Both the position numbers and the translations under genes were made by a program. Below, one piece after another: positions 42,210 to 51,741 of a stretch of DNA of 64,000 nt (position 1 is the stretch's first letter; the number at the start of each line of letters is the position of its first letter). This stretch comes from CAWHXG01 sp963833235 (GTDB lineage Bacteria > Pseudomonadota > Alphaproteobacteria > Rhodobacterales > Rhodobacteraceae). A model generated the notes under the pieces. It was not told where the DNA came from, did not search any database, and saw nothing but the letters and a program-made list of their open reading frames with translations. The stretch lies in the NCBI GenBank assembly GCA_963833235.1, contig CAWHXG010000001.1:1240001-1304000 (forward strand), in the 5' to 3' direction.

Positions 42210-42969
42210 GTGACCAAGCAGTCCTTTTTCGCCTCAGGTCGCAGCCTTGCCATGGCCTTGGGCCTCGCTGTCCTGCTCGGGGGCTGTGCCACCAGCGGGC
42301 CGCCGGGATCGTCGGTGAGCGACCCCTACGAGCAGACAAATCGCAACGTGCACGCTTTTAACAAGGGCGTGGACCGCGCGGTTCTGAGGCCGGTCAGCCA
42401 GGGATACGGCCGGGCCGTGCCCTCGCCGGTGCGGTCGGGCGTCAGCAATTTCGCCAACAATCTCAGCGTGCCGGGGCAGGTCGTGAACTCGATCCTGCAG
42501 GGGCGCATCGAAGACAGCGTGCATTCCACGTTCCGCTTCCTGGTGAACACCACCGTCGGCGTGGCCGGCATCTTCGATCCCGCGACCAGCTTCCAGCTAG
42601 AAGAGCGCGACGCGGATTTCGGACAGACGCTGGCGGTCTGGGGGGTCGGCTCGGGCGCGTATCTTTCGGTGCCGCTCTATGGGCCTTCGACCCAGCGCGA
42701 CCTGACGGGCGACGTGGTTGACCTGTTCACAAATCCGGTGGGCCAGCTTCTGACCGCGCAGCAGCGCCTCTATCGCACTGGAACGCAGGTGGGCGACTTC
42801 GTGAACGAACGATACGTCTTCACTGAAACGTATGATTTCGGTCTTGTACGACAGCGCCGACAGCTACGCGCTGACCCGCCAGGCCTATCTGGACAACCGG
42901 CGCTTCGAAGTCGGCCAGGATGCCGACGCCGAGATAATTGACCCGTTCGAGGAAATCTTCGATGAATAA
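42210..42969 (+). CDS. mlaA: MlaA/VacJ outer-membrane lipoprotein, frameshift near the C-terminus
   Basis: A lipoprotein of about 250 residues with lipobox LLGGC and the MlaA core (DPYEQTNRNVHAFNKGVDRAVLRP, TVGVAGIFDPA). MlaA removes mislocalised phospholipids from the outer leaflet of the outer membrane. The start is a GTG at 42210. Near 42835 the frame slips in a TTT run (one extra base); the remaining C-terminus, ending in ...FEEIFDE, continues in the next frame to the TAA at 42967 and overlaps the mlaC start. Without correction, translation ends at 42941 with an unrelated tail. mlaC follows; mlaDEF are not here. Confidence 0.9.
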
Positions 42970-43561
42970 GAGCCCCCCTGTTACGCGCCGTACCCTGATC
43001 GCCGCCGCCGTGGCGCTTCCGCTGACCGGGCTCACGGCCCGCGCCTCCGTCGCCTCGGCGGAATTGCTGGTCACGCAGGCGGTCAACGAGATCACCCGCG
43101 TGGTGAATTCGGGGCAATCCGAGGCGCAGCTCTTCCGTGCGTTCGAGCAGATCTTCGAGCGCTATGCGGATGTGGCAACGATCGCGCGCTATTCCCTCGG
43201 CGTCGCGGCGCGATCTGCCAGTGCCGAGGAGTTGCGGGCCTACCAGGATGCCTATGCCGGCTACGTGGCACGCAAGTACGGCAAGCGGTTCAGGGAGTTC
43301 ATCGGCGGCAGCATCACGGTGAAGGGCTCGCGGCAATCGGGCAAGTTCGTGGTGGTCGACGCCACCGCCAACCTGCGCGGGGAGTTGCCCTTCGCGATGG
43401 AGTTCCACGTTTCCGACAATTCGGGGCGTGACAAGTTCTTCAACGTCATCATCGAGGGGGTGAACATGCTCACCTCGGAGCGGACGGAGATCGGCGCCCT
43501 CCTGGATCAGCAGGGCGGCAGCATCTCGCGGCTTACGCAGGCTTTGAACGCCGCCAGCTGA
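42962..43561 (+). CDS. mlaC: MlaC-type phospholipid-binding periplasmic protein
   Basis: A 199-residue precursor of the MlaC/Ttg2D family. It has a Tat-like signal (TRRTLIAAAVALPLTGLTARA) and the helical lipid-binding domain, with FEQIFERYADVATIARYSLG and YAGYVARKYGKRF segments typical of the family. MlaC shuttles phospholipids between MlaA at the outer membrane and MlaFEDB at the inner membrane. Its ATG lies inside the corrected mlaA 3' end (8-bp overlap), which supports the frame correction proposed for mlaA. Confidence 0.91.
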   Translation: MNKSPPVTRRTLIAAAVALPLTGLTARASVASAELLVTQAVNEITRVVNSGQSEAQLFRAFEQIFERYADVATIARYSLGVAARSASAEELRAYQDAYAGYVARKYGKRFREFIGGSITVKGSRQSGKFVVVDATANLRGELPFAMEFHVSDNSGRDKFFNVIIEGVNMLTSERTEIGALLDQQGGSISRLTQALNAAS

Positions 43562-43686
43562 GGCGCGGCAGCTCCGTCGCTCGGCCAGGTCATGGCCCGC
43601 GTCGGGGGTCGGCCTGCGGATAGACCGGGTCGCGCGGCTGCCCTGAATGGACGGCTCACGCGAAGCCCCTGTCCGCCCAGGTCAGA

Positions 43687-45911
43687 TCAGTTTCGCCCGA
43701 ATATCGTGCCCAAAACGTCGTTCAGCACCTTTTCGGCGGCGTCCAGCGGATTGATCCCCGCAGGGGCGCGTGTGTCGACGCTGCCACGCGGGGCCGAGCT
43801 GGCGACCTGTCCGTCGAATTGCGGTGCGGCGCCGCCACCGCTGGGCGGGCGCATGGGTAGCGGCGTTGCCGGGGCGTCGCCGTGGATCCGCACCATCGCC
43901 TCGTGCCAGATCTCGGCGGGCAGCCCGCCGCCTGTCACGCCGGTCAGCGGCGTGTTGTCGTCGTAGCCCATCCACACGCCGGCGACGTAATCGCCGGTGA
44001 ACCCGATAAACCAGGCGTCCCGGGCCGCCGAGGTGGTGCCGGTCTTCCCCGCGGCCGGCCTCTCCTCCAGCCGCGCCCGCGTGCCGGTGCCGCGCTCCAC
44101 GACTTGCGACATCATCCAGACGAGCGTCTGCGCGGCCTCTTCCGAGATCACCCGCTCGCCGATGCCGCCCTCCTGGTCGATCAGCGGCGTCTCCTCGCCC
44201 AGCAGGCGCAGCTCCACAAGGCCGTAGGGGGTCACCGACGAGCCGCCGTTGAGGATGCCGGCATAGGCGGCGGTGGTCTCCAGCAGCGTCGCCTCGGAGG
44301 TGCCGAGCGCCACGGCGGGGCCGGCGTCGATATCGCTGGCAATGCCGAAATCCGAGGCGATCCGCGCCACGTTCTCGCGGCCTACCGCTTCGGAGACCTT
44401 CACCGCCGGGATGTTGAGCGACTGCGCCAGCGCATCGGTCAACGTCACGCGGCCCCTGAAGTCGCGCGTGTAGTTCTGCGGCGACCAGTTGCCCGAGCCC
44501 GGGACGCGCAGGGTCAGCGGCGCATCCTCCACCTGGTCGCTCGGCCCGTATCCCAGCTCCAGCGCGGTGGCGTAGACGAATGGCTTGAAGGCCGAGCCGG
44601 TCTGCCGCAGCGCCTGCGTCGCGCGGTTGAACCCGCCGCCTGCGATTCCGCCGCGACCGCCCACCATCGCCCGGACGGCGCCGTCGGGGCTCATCACGAC
44701 GATCGCGGCCTGGGCCTTGGAGCCGGCGCGCACCTTGGTCTCGAAGATATGCGCCAGCGCGCCCTCTGCCGCGCGCTGCAGCTTGGCATCGAAGGTCGAG
44801 CGGATGATCACGTCTTCGGTCGTCTCGCTGGCAAGGTAGGTGGGCGCGCTCTCCATCATCCAGTCGGCGAAGTAGCCGCCAGCCCGGGCCCGCGCGGCAT
44901 CGGACAGCTCGGCGGGATTGGCCATGGCGCGCTCCGCCTCGGCCGCCGTCAGATAGCCCTGGCCCTCCATCAGCCGCACGATCACCGCCGCCCTGTCCTG
45001 CGAGCGCTCGAGGTCGGAGGTGGGGCGTACCGTGTGGGTGCCACAAGCAGCCCCGCCAGCATCGACGCCTCCGCGGGGTCGACCTCGTTCGCCGACTTGC
45101 CGAAATAGCGCTGGCTGGCCGCCTCGAAGCCGCGGGTGCCGGCACCCAGATAGGCGCGGTTCATGTAGATCGTCAGGATCTCGTCCTTGGTGTAGCGGGC
45201 TTCCATCGCCAGCGCATAGATCGCCTCGCGCGCCTTGCGGGTCAGCGATCCCTGCCGGCATTCGGCCTCGTATTGCGCCTCCGTCTGGCCGCCATTGGGG
45301 TCGTAAGGCACGCCGATGCAAAGCAGTTTGGCGGTTTGCTGGGTGATGGTCGATCCGCCATGCCCGCTGAGCGGCCCGCGCCCCTCGCCGAGGTTGATGC
45401 GCACTGCGCCGAGGACCCCGAGCGGATCGACCCCGGGATGCAGGTAGAAGCGGCGGTCTTCCGTGGCGACGATGGCGTTCTTCAGATGCGGCGAGACGGT
45501 GGCCGCCGTGATGACCCCGCCAAACTGGTCGCCGCGCCAGGCGAAGACATCCCCGTAGCGGTCGAGGATGGTGACCGAGCCGCGGGTGCGCCCATCTACC
45601 AGGTCGGCTGCGGGCGGCAGGGTGGCGTAGACCGAGGCGACGATGCCGGCAAGGACGAGCCCGGCGATCAGCCCCAGACGCCAGCCAAGCGCCCAGATCA
45701 GCCGCAGAACGAACCGGAAGGGGGCCAGAAGCAGGCCGACGATCCCGCCGCCGGAACCGCCGCGCCTCCGGGCGGGCTTGGCGCTTTGCCGGCCCTTTGT
45801 GTGTCCTGCTTTGGCGGGGGCCTTCGTCGCCCCGCGCCCGGCGCGGGCGCCGGCGGAACTTGCCCGCGCCTCGGCCCTCAGGGGCCTGCGCCCCGTGGTC
45901 TTGCCTGCCAT
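43687..45911 (-). pseudogene. mrcA: Class A penicillin-binding protein (PBP1A type), one frameshift
   Basis: Joined frames give a bifunctional peptidoglycan synthase of about 740 residues. It has a basic cytoplasmic N-terminus, one membrane helix (LGLIAGLVLAGIVASVYA), a glycosyltransferase domain (VATEDRRFYLHPGVDP, GGSTITQQTAKLL, KILTIYMN-like DEILTIYMNRAYLG) and a transpeptidase domain (TGSAFKPF as SxxK, SLN as SxN, GKTGTT). The frame breaks near 45022-45025, where one C seems lost from a C run; a normal APTRYAP-TSDLERS junction is restored by adding it. This points to a homopolymer error. It is divergent from glnK. Confidence 0.88.
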
Positions 45912-46005
45912 CGCCGCCCTCTTTCCGGGGTTGCTTTCGTGTCTGAACGTAACCGGATTGCCACCCGGTGTTTAGCCTCCACGAGCTCCCGCGAAGTTAA
46001 CGTGC

Positions 46006-46051
46006 TGCACAATTATTGAGCGGCACACCCGATCTGTGCAGAAATTGTGCA
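46006..46051. promoter_or_regulatory. Possible activator-binding inverted repeat upstream of glnK
   Basis: TGCACAAT (46006-46013) and ATTGTGCA (46044-46051) form an inverted repeat 121-166 bp upstream of glnK. The TGCAC half-sites resemble NtrC sites, which would fit nitrogen control of glnK-amtB. I could not find a convincing sigma-54 promoter, so this remains a weak call. Confidence 0.3.
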
Positions 46052-46171
46052 TCCGCATCGTGCGATCGCCCTGGAACCGGGCGGCGGCTGCTTGCGGATG
46101 GGGGCCTCCCCACCGCTACTGACGGCCATCGACCGGAGCAGGGGCGACCTTGCCAAGAGAAGGGACAAGAC

Positions 46172-46510
46172 GTGAAATTGATCATTGCAACAATCAAGCC
46201 GTTCAAGCTGGAGGAGGTGCGCGAGGCGCTGACCGCCATCGGCGTGCGCGGCATGATGGTCACCGAGATCAAGGGCTTCGGCTCACAGTCGGGGCACACG
46301 GAAATTTACCGCGGCGCCGAATACGCCGTGAATTTCGTGCCGAAGGTCAAGCTGGAGATCGTGGTCGCCAGCGCCATGGCCGATCAGGTGGTGGAGACGA
46401 TCCAGGCGACGGCCAAGACCGACAAGATCGGCGACGGCAAGATTTTCGTGCTCGACGTGGCGCAAGCGGTGCGCGTGCGGACGGGCGAGGTGAACGACGA
46501 CGCGCTGTGA
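46172..46510 (+). CDS. glnK: Nitrogen regulatory protein P-II (GlnK)
   Basis: A 112-residue PII signalling protein. It begins MKLIIATIKPFKLEEVREAL and has the T-loop GHTEIYRGAEYAVNF with the uridylylation site Tyr51, and the C-terminal GDGKIFVLDVAQAVRVRTGE signature. It senses ATP/ADP and 2-oxoglutarate and blocks AmtB when nitrogen is plentiful. GTG start at 46172, preceded by AGAAGGGA. amtB starts 32 bp downstream, the conserved glnK-amtB pair. Confidence 0.96.
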   Translation: MKLIIATIKPFKLEEVREALTAIGVRGMMVTEIKGFGSQSGHTEIYRGAEYAVNFVPKVKLEIVVASAMADQVVETIQATAKTDKIGDGKIFVLDVAQAVRVRTGEVNDDAL

Positions 46511-46542
46511 GTGTGCATGAGTTGCAAGGGGACAATTCGAAC

Positions 46543-47882
46543 ATGAAACTGACCAAGTCATTCTTTATCGCCGCAGCGCTGAGCGCGATGCCGGCGCTGG
46601 CCATGGCCCAGGATGCCGCGCCCGCGCCCGCCATCGTGCCGACCGACAGCGTGTTCATCTTCAACTCGCTGCTCTTTCTGGTCGGCGGCTTCCTGGTGTT
46701 CTGGATGGCTGCGGGCTTTGCGATGCTCGAGGCCGGGCTGGTCCGGTCCAAGAACGTGACCATGCAGCTGACCAAGAACGTTGCGCTCTATTCGTTGGCG
46801 TCGATCTTCTATTACCTGATCGGCTACAACTTGATGTACCCCTTGGGCGACTGGGCGATCGACGGGCGTCTTCTCGGCGCTGTTCCCGGCTCCCGCCGTG
46901 CTCGAGGCGGTGGGCGTCACCGCCGAGGCGGCCGACGATTACTCGCTATGCCTCCACGGGCTCGGACTTCTTCTTCCAGTTGATGTTCTGCGCCGCGACG
47001 GCCTCCATCGTCTCGGGTACCCTTGCGGAGCGGATCAAGCTCTGGCCCTTCCTCGTCTTCACCATCATTCTGACCGCCATCATCTATCCGGTCCAGGCTT
47101 CCTGGAAATGGGGCGGCGGCTTCCTCGACGAGATGGGCTTCCTCGACTTTGCCGGCTCCACTGTGGTTCACTCCGTCGGCGGCTGGGCGGCCTTGACCGG
47201 GGCGATCATTCTCGGACCGCGCATCGGCAAGTATCGCGACGGCGGGATCCATCCGATGCCGGGCTCCAACCTGGCGCTGGCCACACTCGGCACGTTCATC
47301 CTGTGGATGGGGTGGTACGGGTTCAACGGCGGCTCTCAGCTGGCGATGGGCTCCATCGGGGATGTCGCCGATGTCAGCCGGATCTTCGCCAACACCAATG
47401 CGGCGGCGGCCGGCGGCGCCGTCCTGGCACTGATCCTCTCGCAGGTGCTCTACAAGAAGCCTGACCTCACCATGGTGCTGAACGGCGCGCTGGCCGGTCT
47501 GGTCTCGATCACCGCAGAGCCGCTGACCCCCACGCTGGGCCAAGCGACCCTGATCGGCATGGTCGGCGGCGCCATCGTGGTCTTCGCGGTGCCGATGCTC
47601 GACAAGCTGAAGATCGACGACGTGGTGGGCGCCATCCCGGTGCACCTCTTCGCCGGCATCTGGGGCACGATCATCGTGGTCTGGACGAACCCCGACGCCA
47701 ACCTTTTCACGCAGCTCTATTCGATCGTCATCGTCGGCGCCTTCGTGGTGGTCGCCTCGGCCATCGTCTGGGTGATCCTGAAAGGGATCATGGGCCTGCG
47801 GGTCAGCGAGGAAGACGAGATCATGGGGCTCGACGTGGCGGAGATGGGCATGGAGGCCTATCCGGAATTCCACCGGGGCTGA
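46543..47882 (+). pseudogene. amtB: Ammonium transporter AmtB, two frameshifts
   Basis: Over three joined frames this is a complete Amt protein of about 446 residues: signal peptide (MKLTKSFFIAAALSAMPALAMA), then eleven membrane helices including GGFLVFWMAAGFAMLEAGLV, HSVGGWAALTGAIILG and GWYGFNGGSQ, ending MGLDVAEMGMEAYPEFHRG. Frame changes occur near 46861-46866 (an extra G in GGG; DGVFSALFPAPAV is restored) and near 46942-46950 (one extra base; YASTGSDFFFQLMF is restored). It forms an operon with glnK. A terminator follows at 47906. Both breaks look like single-base insertions. Confidence 0.88.
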
Positions 47883-48445
47883 TCCCTGTCGACCAAAGCC
47901 AATGCGCGACCCGGTCCGAAAGGCCCGGGTCGCTGCCGTTTCGGGGCGGGGAAACCCCGACTTCGCCCATCGCGCGGTTCGTGGCAGCCTCAGGTGGCTC
48001 CGACGCTCCTGCCCAACGCTCACCCTCCAACACACCTCGACCAAGAAACTGCGGGATAGGGACAGGTAGGCGACGCCGCATTTGCCCTGTCGGTGATGGT
48101 GCGGGCCTGCGGGCTGTTGGCCAAACTCCCGCAAGCTGAAGACGGTCCCGAGGCCGATGGGCGCAAACAGCGGCGGAACCCGGCATCACGCCCGCCTCCG
48201 AAGCGACCTTCGCAGCGCGACATCTATCGCGGCACCTCCTATACGCATAGGTCACGGCGTGGCTCGAACTGGAAGCGGGTCGGCTTGCGGGCGCTCGATG
48301 CCCTCCCCCTTGCGGCGAACGTCCGGATCGGCATTCACCTCGATCCTCCCGGCGCGCCCCATCGCAGCGGTAGCCGGGGCTTCGCGCAAGCGCCGGGCCT
48401 ACCATCCTTGCCCACAGGGTTCCCTCGGTCGTCGGACGCCCCGGC
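47883..48445. other. 563-bp intergenic region after amtB
   Basis: Beyond the amtB terminator, a small hairpin (CGGGG-AAA-CCCCG near 47947) follows, and then about 480 bp in which I see no credible gene on either strand. Longer open frames exist but have arginine/proline/alanine-rich compositions expected of random GC-rich sequence. The 3' ends of amtB and the aminotransferase gene converge here. Confidence 0.5.
47906..47933 (+). terminator. Terminator after amtB
   Basis: GCGACCCGG (47906-47914) pairs with CCGGGTCGC (47925-47933) across a 10-nt loop, followed by TGCCGTTT. It is 24 bp past the amtB stop, the expected place for an intrinsic terminator of the glnK-amtB operon. Confidence 0.65.
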
Positions 48446-49642
48446 TCAGAGCCCCTCCCGCGCCAGCGCCTCGGCCACGCGCGGCAGGGTGGCCGGGGTG
48501 AGCCCGGCGATGTTCATCCGCCCGTCCTCCACCAGGTAGACCGCGTGGTCCTCCCGCAGCCGGGCCACCTGGGCGGGGCTGGCGACGAGGCGGGCGAAGA
48601 GCCCCCGGCCCTCGGCCAGCCAGTCGTAGCTTGCGTCGCCCTGAGCCGCGTTCAGGGCCTCGGCCAGGCCCGCCCGCATCTCGTTGATGCGCGTCCGCAT
48701 GCGGGCCAGCTCCCCGCGCCACGTCTCGCGCAAACCCGGGTCCTCCAGGATGGTGGTCACGACCCGCGCGCCGTGGTCGGGCGGGAAGGCGAAGGCGAGC
48801 CGGTTCAGCCGGTCGAGCGCCGCCTGCGTCTTCTGGCGGACGTCGGGGCTCCCGGTCACGGCGAGCACCAGCCCGACCCTCTCGCGGTAGAGGCCGAACG
48901 TCTTGGAACAGCTCGCTCCGACCAGCACCTCCGGCAGCGCGGCCACCAGCCCGCGCAGCCCTTCCGCGTCGGCGTCAAGCCCGTCGCCGAAGCCCTGATA
49001 GGCCATGTCCACCAGTGGCACCGCGCCGGTCCGCGCGCAAAGGTCGGCCACCTCGGCCCAGAGCGCCGGGGTCAGATCCCCGCCGGTGGGGTTGTGGCAG
49101 CAGCCGTGCAGCATCAGGATGTCGCCCGCCGCCATCCCGGCCAGATCCGCAAACATCGCGGCGCCGTCCACCCGGCCGGCATCGGCATCCCAGTAGGTGT
49201 AGCTTCGCGCCTGCAGGCCGACCGCGGCCAGGATCGCCGGATGGTTCGGCCAGGTGGGCGCCGGCAGCCACACGCGGGCCTCGGGGCGGGCCATCCGCAC
49301 CAGATCCAGCGCCTGGCGTATCGCGCCGGTGCCGCCCGGGGTCGCGAGGCAGGCGATCCGCTCCCATGGCGCGTCCGGGCCCAGCAGCAACGTGCCGAGC
49401 GCGCGGTGGAACTCCGGCGTTCCCGCCAGGCCGGTATAGCCCTTGGTCTCCTCGTCCTCCCAGATCCGCCGTTCCGCTTCTCGCACGGCCGCGAGCACAG
49501 GCGTTCGCCCGTCTTCCGTGCGGTACATGCCGACGCCCAGATCGACCTTGTCGGCGCGCGGATCGGCCCGGTGCAGGGCCATGAGCCTGATGATCTGGTC
49601 TGGCGCGGCGGGCGAGAGGCCGCCAAGCAGGCCCAGGCTCAC
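48446..49642 (-). CDS. Aromatic/aspartate amino acid aminotransferase
   Basis: A 398-residue PLP-dependent class I aminotransferase. The lysine that binds PLP is in GASCSKTFGLYRER, with HGCCHNPTGGDL and VDMAYQGFGDGLDADA segments that define the aspartate/aromatic (TyrB/AspC, fold type I gamma) branch. It starts KVDLGVGMYRTEDGRTPVL after a short lead. Likely interconverts aspartate or aromatic amino acids with 2-oxoglutarate. It is the last gene of the sseA-GNAT-aminotransferase operon; its ATG overlaps the GNAT stop by 4 bp. Confidence 0.93.
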   Translation of the reverse strand: MSLGLLGGLSPAAPDQIIRLMALHRADPRADKVDLGVGMYRTEDGRTPVLAAVREAERRIWEDEETKGYTGLAGTPEFHRALGTLLLGPDAPWERIACLATPGGTGAIRQALDLVRMARPEARVWLPAPTWPNHPAILAAVGLQARSYTYWDADAGRVDGAAMFADLAGMAAGDILMLHGCCHNPTGGDLTPALWAEVADLCARTGAVPLVDMAYQGFGDGLDADAEGLRGLVAALPEVLVGASCSKTFGLYRERVGLVLAVTGSPDVRQKTQAALDRLNRLAFAFPPDHGARVVTTILEDPGLRETWRGELARMRTRINEMRAGLAEALNAAQGDASYDWLAEGRGLFARLVASPAQVARLREDHAVYLVEDGRMNIAGLTPATLPRVAEALAREGL

Positions 49643-50283
49643 GGGGCCGGCGCCGGCCCGGTTCCGGGCAGGGCGCCCCCCGGCGGCAGGGTGGCCAGGG
49701 TCGCCCCGTCGGTCAGCCGCCGTTCCTCGCGCCGCACCGGCACGAACCCCGCCTGCTGGTAGAGCCGCAGCGCGCGCGGATGGTCCAGCGAGCAGGTGTT
49801 GACGCTCATCCCCGTCACGCCCTCATGATCCCAGCCGGCCTGCACCGCGCTGTCCAGCAGGAAGCGGCCCAGCCCCTGGCCCACGGCCTCCGGCACCAGT
49901 CCCAGATAGTTGATGTCGCAGATGCCGCCGTCTTGCCGTTCCAGCACGAAGAAGCCCTGCGGCCAGTTGCGCTGCAGCAGCGTGTAGAGGCTGCGGCCGG
50001 GCTGCGCCATCCAGGCGTTCGTCTCCTCGCGCGAAAGGGCGTGCATGTCGGTCCAAAGATGCGCGTCGCCGACCGCGTCGTAGAGGGTACGGAAGTACCA
50101 GCCCGGCGGGTCGACCGCACGCAGCAGCATCGCAGGCGGGCCCAGCGGCGCGGTGGGCCGGCGCATCGCGGGGCGCCGGCGCATCTCGAGCCATGTCACG
50201 ATGAAGCTGGCCTCGCCCGCCTCCACGCCAGTCGCCGGGTCGGGCGCCGCGCCCCGCCGCCCGCCGTTCCCGGGCCCGTTCAT
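49639..50283 (-). CDS. GNAT family N-acetyltransferase
   Basis: A 214-residue protein with a GNAT core: GICDINYLGLVPEAVGQGLGRFLL as acetyl-CoA motif A and HPRALRLYQQAGFVPVRREE at the C-terminus. The tail is proline/glycine-rich. The ATG at 50283 overlaps the sseA stop by 4 bp and its own stop overlaps the aminotransferase start by 4 bp, so it is firmly embedded in an operon of sulfur and amino-acid metabolism. Substrate unknown. Confidence 0.85.
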   Translation of the reverse strand: MNGPGNGGRRGAAPDPATGVEAGEASFIVTWLEMRRRPAMRRPTAPLGPPAMLLRAVDPPGWYFRTLYDAVGDAHLWTDMHALSREETNAWMAQPGRSLYTLLQRNWPQGFFVLERQDGGICDINYLGLVPEAVGQGLGRFLLDSAVQAGWDHEGVTGMSVNTCSLDHPRALRLYQQAGFVPVRREERRLTDGATLATLPPGGALPGTGPAPAP

Positions 50284-51131
50284 CCGGTTTCGACCGGCAG
50301 ATCGCCGAAGGTGCCCCATTCCGACCACGAGCCGTCGTAGAGCGCGTGGTCGGTCTTGCCCAGCCGGTCGAGCGCCAGGCTCAGGATCGCCGCCGTCACG
50401 CCCGAGCCGCAGGTGGTGATGACCGGCTTGCGCAGGTCGACGCCCGCGCCCTCGAACGCCGCGCGCAGATCCGGCTTGCTCTTCATGGTGCCGTCGGCAT
50501 TCAGCAACAGCTTGTAATGCACGTTGCGCGATCCCGGGATGTGCCCGGCGCGCAGCCCCGGCCGCGGCTCGGGCGCGTCGCCGCGAAACCGTTCTGGCGG
50601 GCGGGCATCGAGGATCTCGTGGCTGCCCAGCTTGCTGGCCGCGGCGACCTGCGTGACGTCGCGCACCAGCTGGGCCCGGCGCTGCACCGTCAGGTGCCTG
50701 TCACGGACGAGCGGCGGCAGGTCCTCCACAGGGCGCCCCTCGGCCTGCCACTTCGGGAAGCCGCCATCGAGCACCGCCACGTCTTCCTTGCCCATCAGGC
50801 GGAAGAGCCACCAGACCCGCGCCGCCGAAAAGAGGCCGGTGCCGTCGTAGACCACCACCTGATGGCCATCGCCCACGCCCATCGCCCGCAGGCGCGAGAT
50901 GAACTTCTCCGGCGGCGGCGCCATGTGCGGCAGCTTCGAGCGATGATCGGAGATGTCGTCGATACCGAAGAACCGCGCGCCGGGGATATGGCCCGCGTCG
51001 TATTCGGCGCGCGCGTCGCGCCCGGCATCGGGAAGGTGGAAGGAGGCATCGAGGACGCGCAGGTCTGGGTCGCTCAGATGCCGCCCGAGCCAGTCGGTCG
51101 AGACAAGCGTCGTGGGGTCGCTTTCCGGCAT
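50280..51131 (-). CDS. sseA: 3-mercaptopyruvate sulfurtransferase
   Basis: A 283-residue two-domain rhodanese. The active-site loop CGSGVTAA with catalytic Cys241 is the signature of 3-mercaptopyruvate sulfurtransferases, as opposed to thiosulfate sulfurtransferases. The first domain is catalytically silent (VVVYDGTGLFSAARVWW). It cleaves mercaptopyruvate to pyruvate and a persulfide. Pairing with an aspartate-type aminotransferase in the same operon makes sense because cysteine transamination supplies mercaptopyruvate. ATG at 51131 chosen by family length. Confidence 0.94.
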   Translation of the reverse strand: MPESDPTTLVSTDWLGRHLSDPDLRVLDASFHLPDAGRDARAEYDAGHIPGARFFGIDDISDHRSKLPHMAPPPEKFISRLRAMGVGDGHQVVVYDGTGLFSAARVWWLFRLMGKEDVAVLDGGFPKWQAEGRPVEDLPPLVRDRHLTVQRRAQLVRDVTQVAAASKLGSHEILDARPPERFRGDAPEPRPGLRAGHIPGSRNVHYKLLLNADGTMKSKPDLRAAFEGAGVDLRKPVITTCGSGVTAAILSLALDRLGKTDHALYDGSWSEWGTFGDLPVETG

Positions 51132-51209
51132 GGCGGCCTCGTGCGGCTGGGGCATCCAGCGATTGCTAGCCGGAAAGGGCGGGGGGCTGCAAGCGCCGGG
51201 GCGGGGCCC

Positions 51210-51686
51210 TCAGCCGTTCTGCCGCATGAGCCGGGCCTTCTGCCGTTGCCAGTCGCGCTTTGCCGAAGTTTCGCGCTTGTCATGGGCCTTCTTGCCCTTG
51301 GCGATGCCGATCTTCAGCTTCGCGATGCCCTTGTGATTGAAGTACATCACCAGCGGGATCAGGGTCATCCCCTCCCGCGCCGTGGCCTGCCACAGCTTCG
51401 CCAGCTCGCGGGTCTTCACCAGCAGCTTGCGCGGCCGCCGGTCCTCGTGGCCGAACATTGCCTGCCGATAGGGCGCGATGTAGCCGTTGATCAGCCACAG
51501 CTCGCCCTTCTCCACGCTGGCATAGCTGTCGGCGATGTTCGAGCCGCCGGTGCGCAGGGACTTCACCTCTGACCCGGTCAGCATGATCCCGCATTCGATG
51601 TCGTCCTCGACGGCATAGTCGTAGCGCGCCCGCCGGTTCTCGGCGACGACCTTGTAGTTGCGTTCCTCGGCGGTCTTGGTGGCCAT
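51210..51686 (-). CDS. smpB: SsrA-binding protein SmpB
   Basis: A 158-residue RNA-binding protein that delivers tmRNA to stalled ribosomes. Conserved SmpB features: NRRARYDYAVEDDIECGIMLTGSEVKSLR, NGYIAPY, PRKLLVKTREL, and the basic tail GIAKGKKAHDKRETSAKRDWQRQKARLM. Start at 51686 (MATKTAEERNYKVVAENR). dapA lies upstream on the same strand by 55 bp, the usual dapA-smpB order in alphaproteobacteria. Confidence 0.96.
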   Translation of the reverse strand: MATKTAEERNYKVVAENRRARYDYAVEDDIECGIMLTGSEVKSLRTGGSNIADSYASVEKGELWLINGYIAPYRQAMFGHEDRRPRKLLVKTRELAKLWQATAREGMTLIPLVMYFNHKGIAKLKIGIAKGKKAHDKRETSAKRDWQRQKARLMRQNG

Positions 51687-51741
51687 CGCGCTCACCTAGG
51701 GGCTCGGCTGCCGCCTGTCCAGCCGGGGCAGGCGGGGTGGA

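Noticed and set aside
46052..46171. Sigma-54 promoter upstream of glnK
   Set aside because: I looked for a GG-N10-GC (-24/-12) element; the best candidates have wrong spacing or lack TTGC, so I do not list one.
47883..48445. A hidden gene in the gap between amtB and the aminotransferase gene
   Set aside because: Open frames exist on both strands but have random-looking composition, no ribosome-binding site and no recognisable motif.
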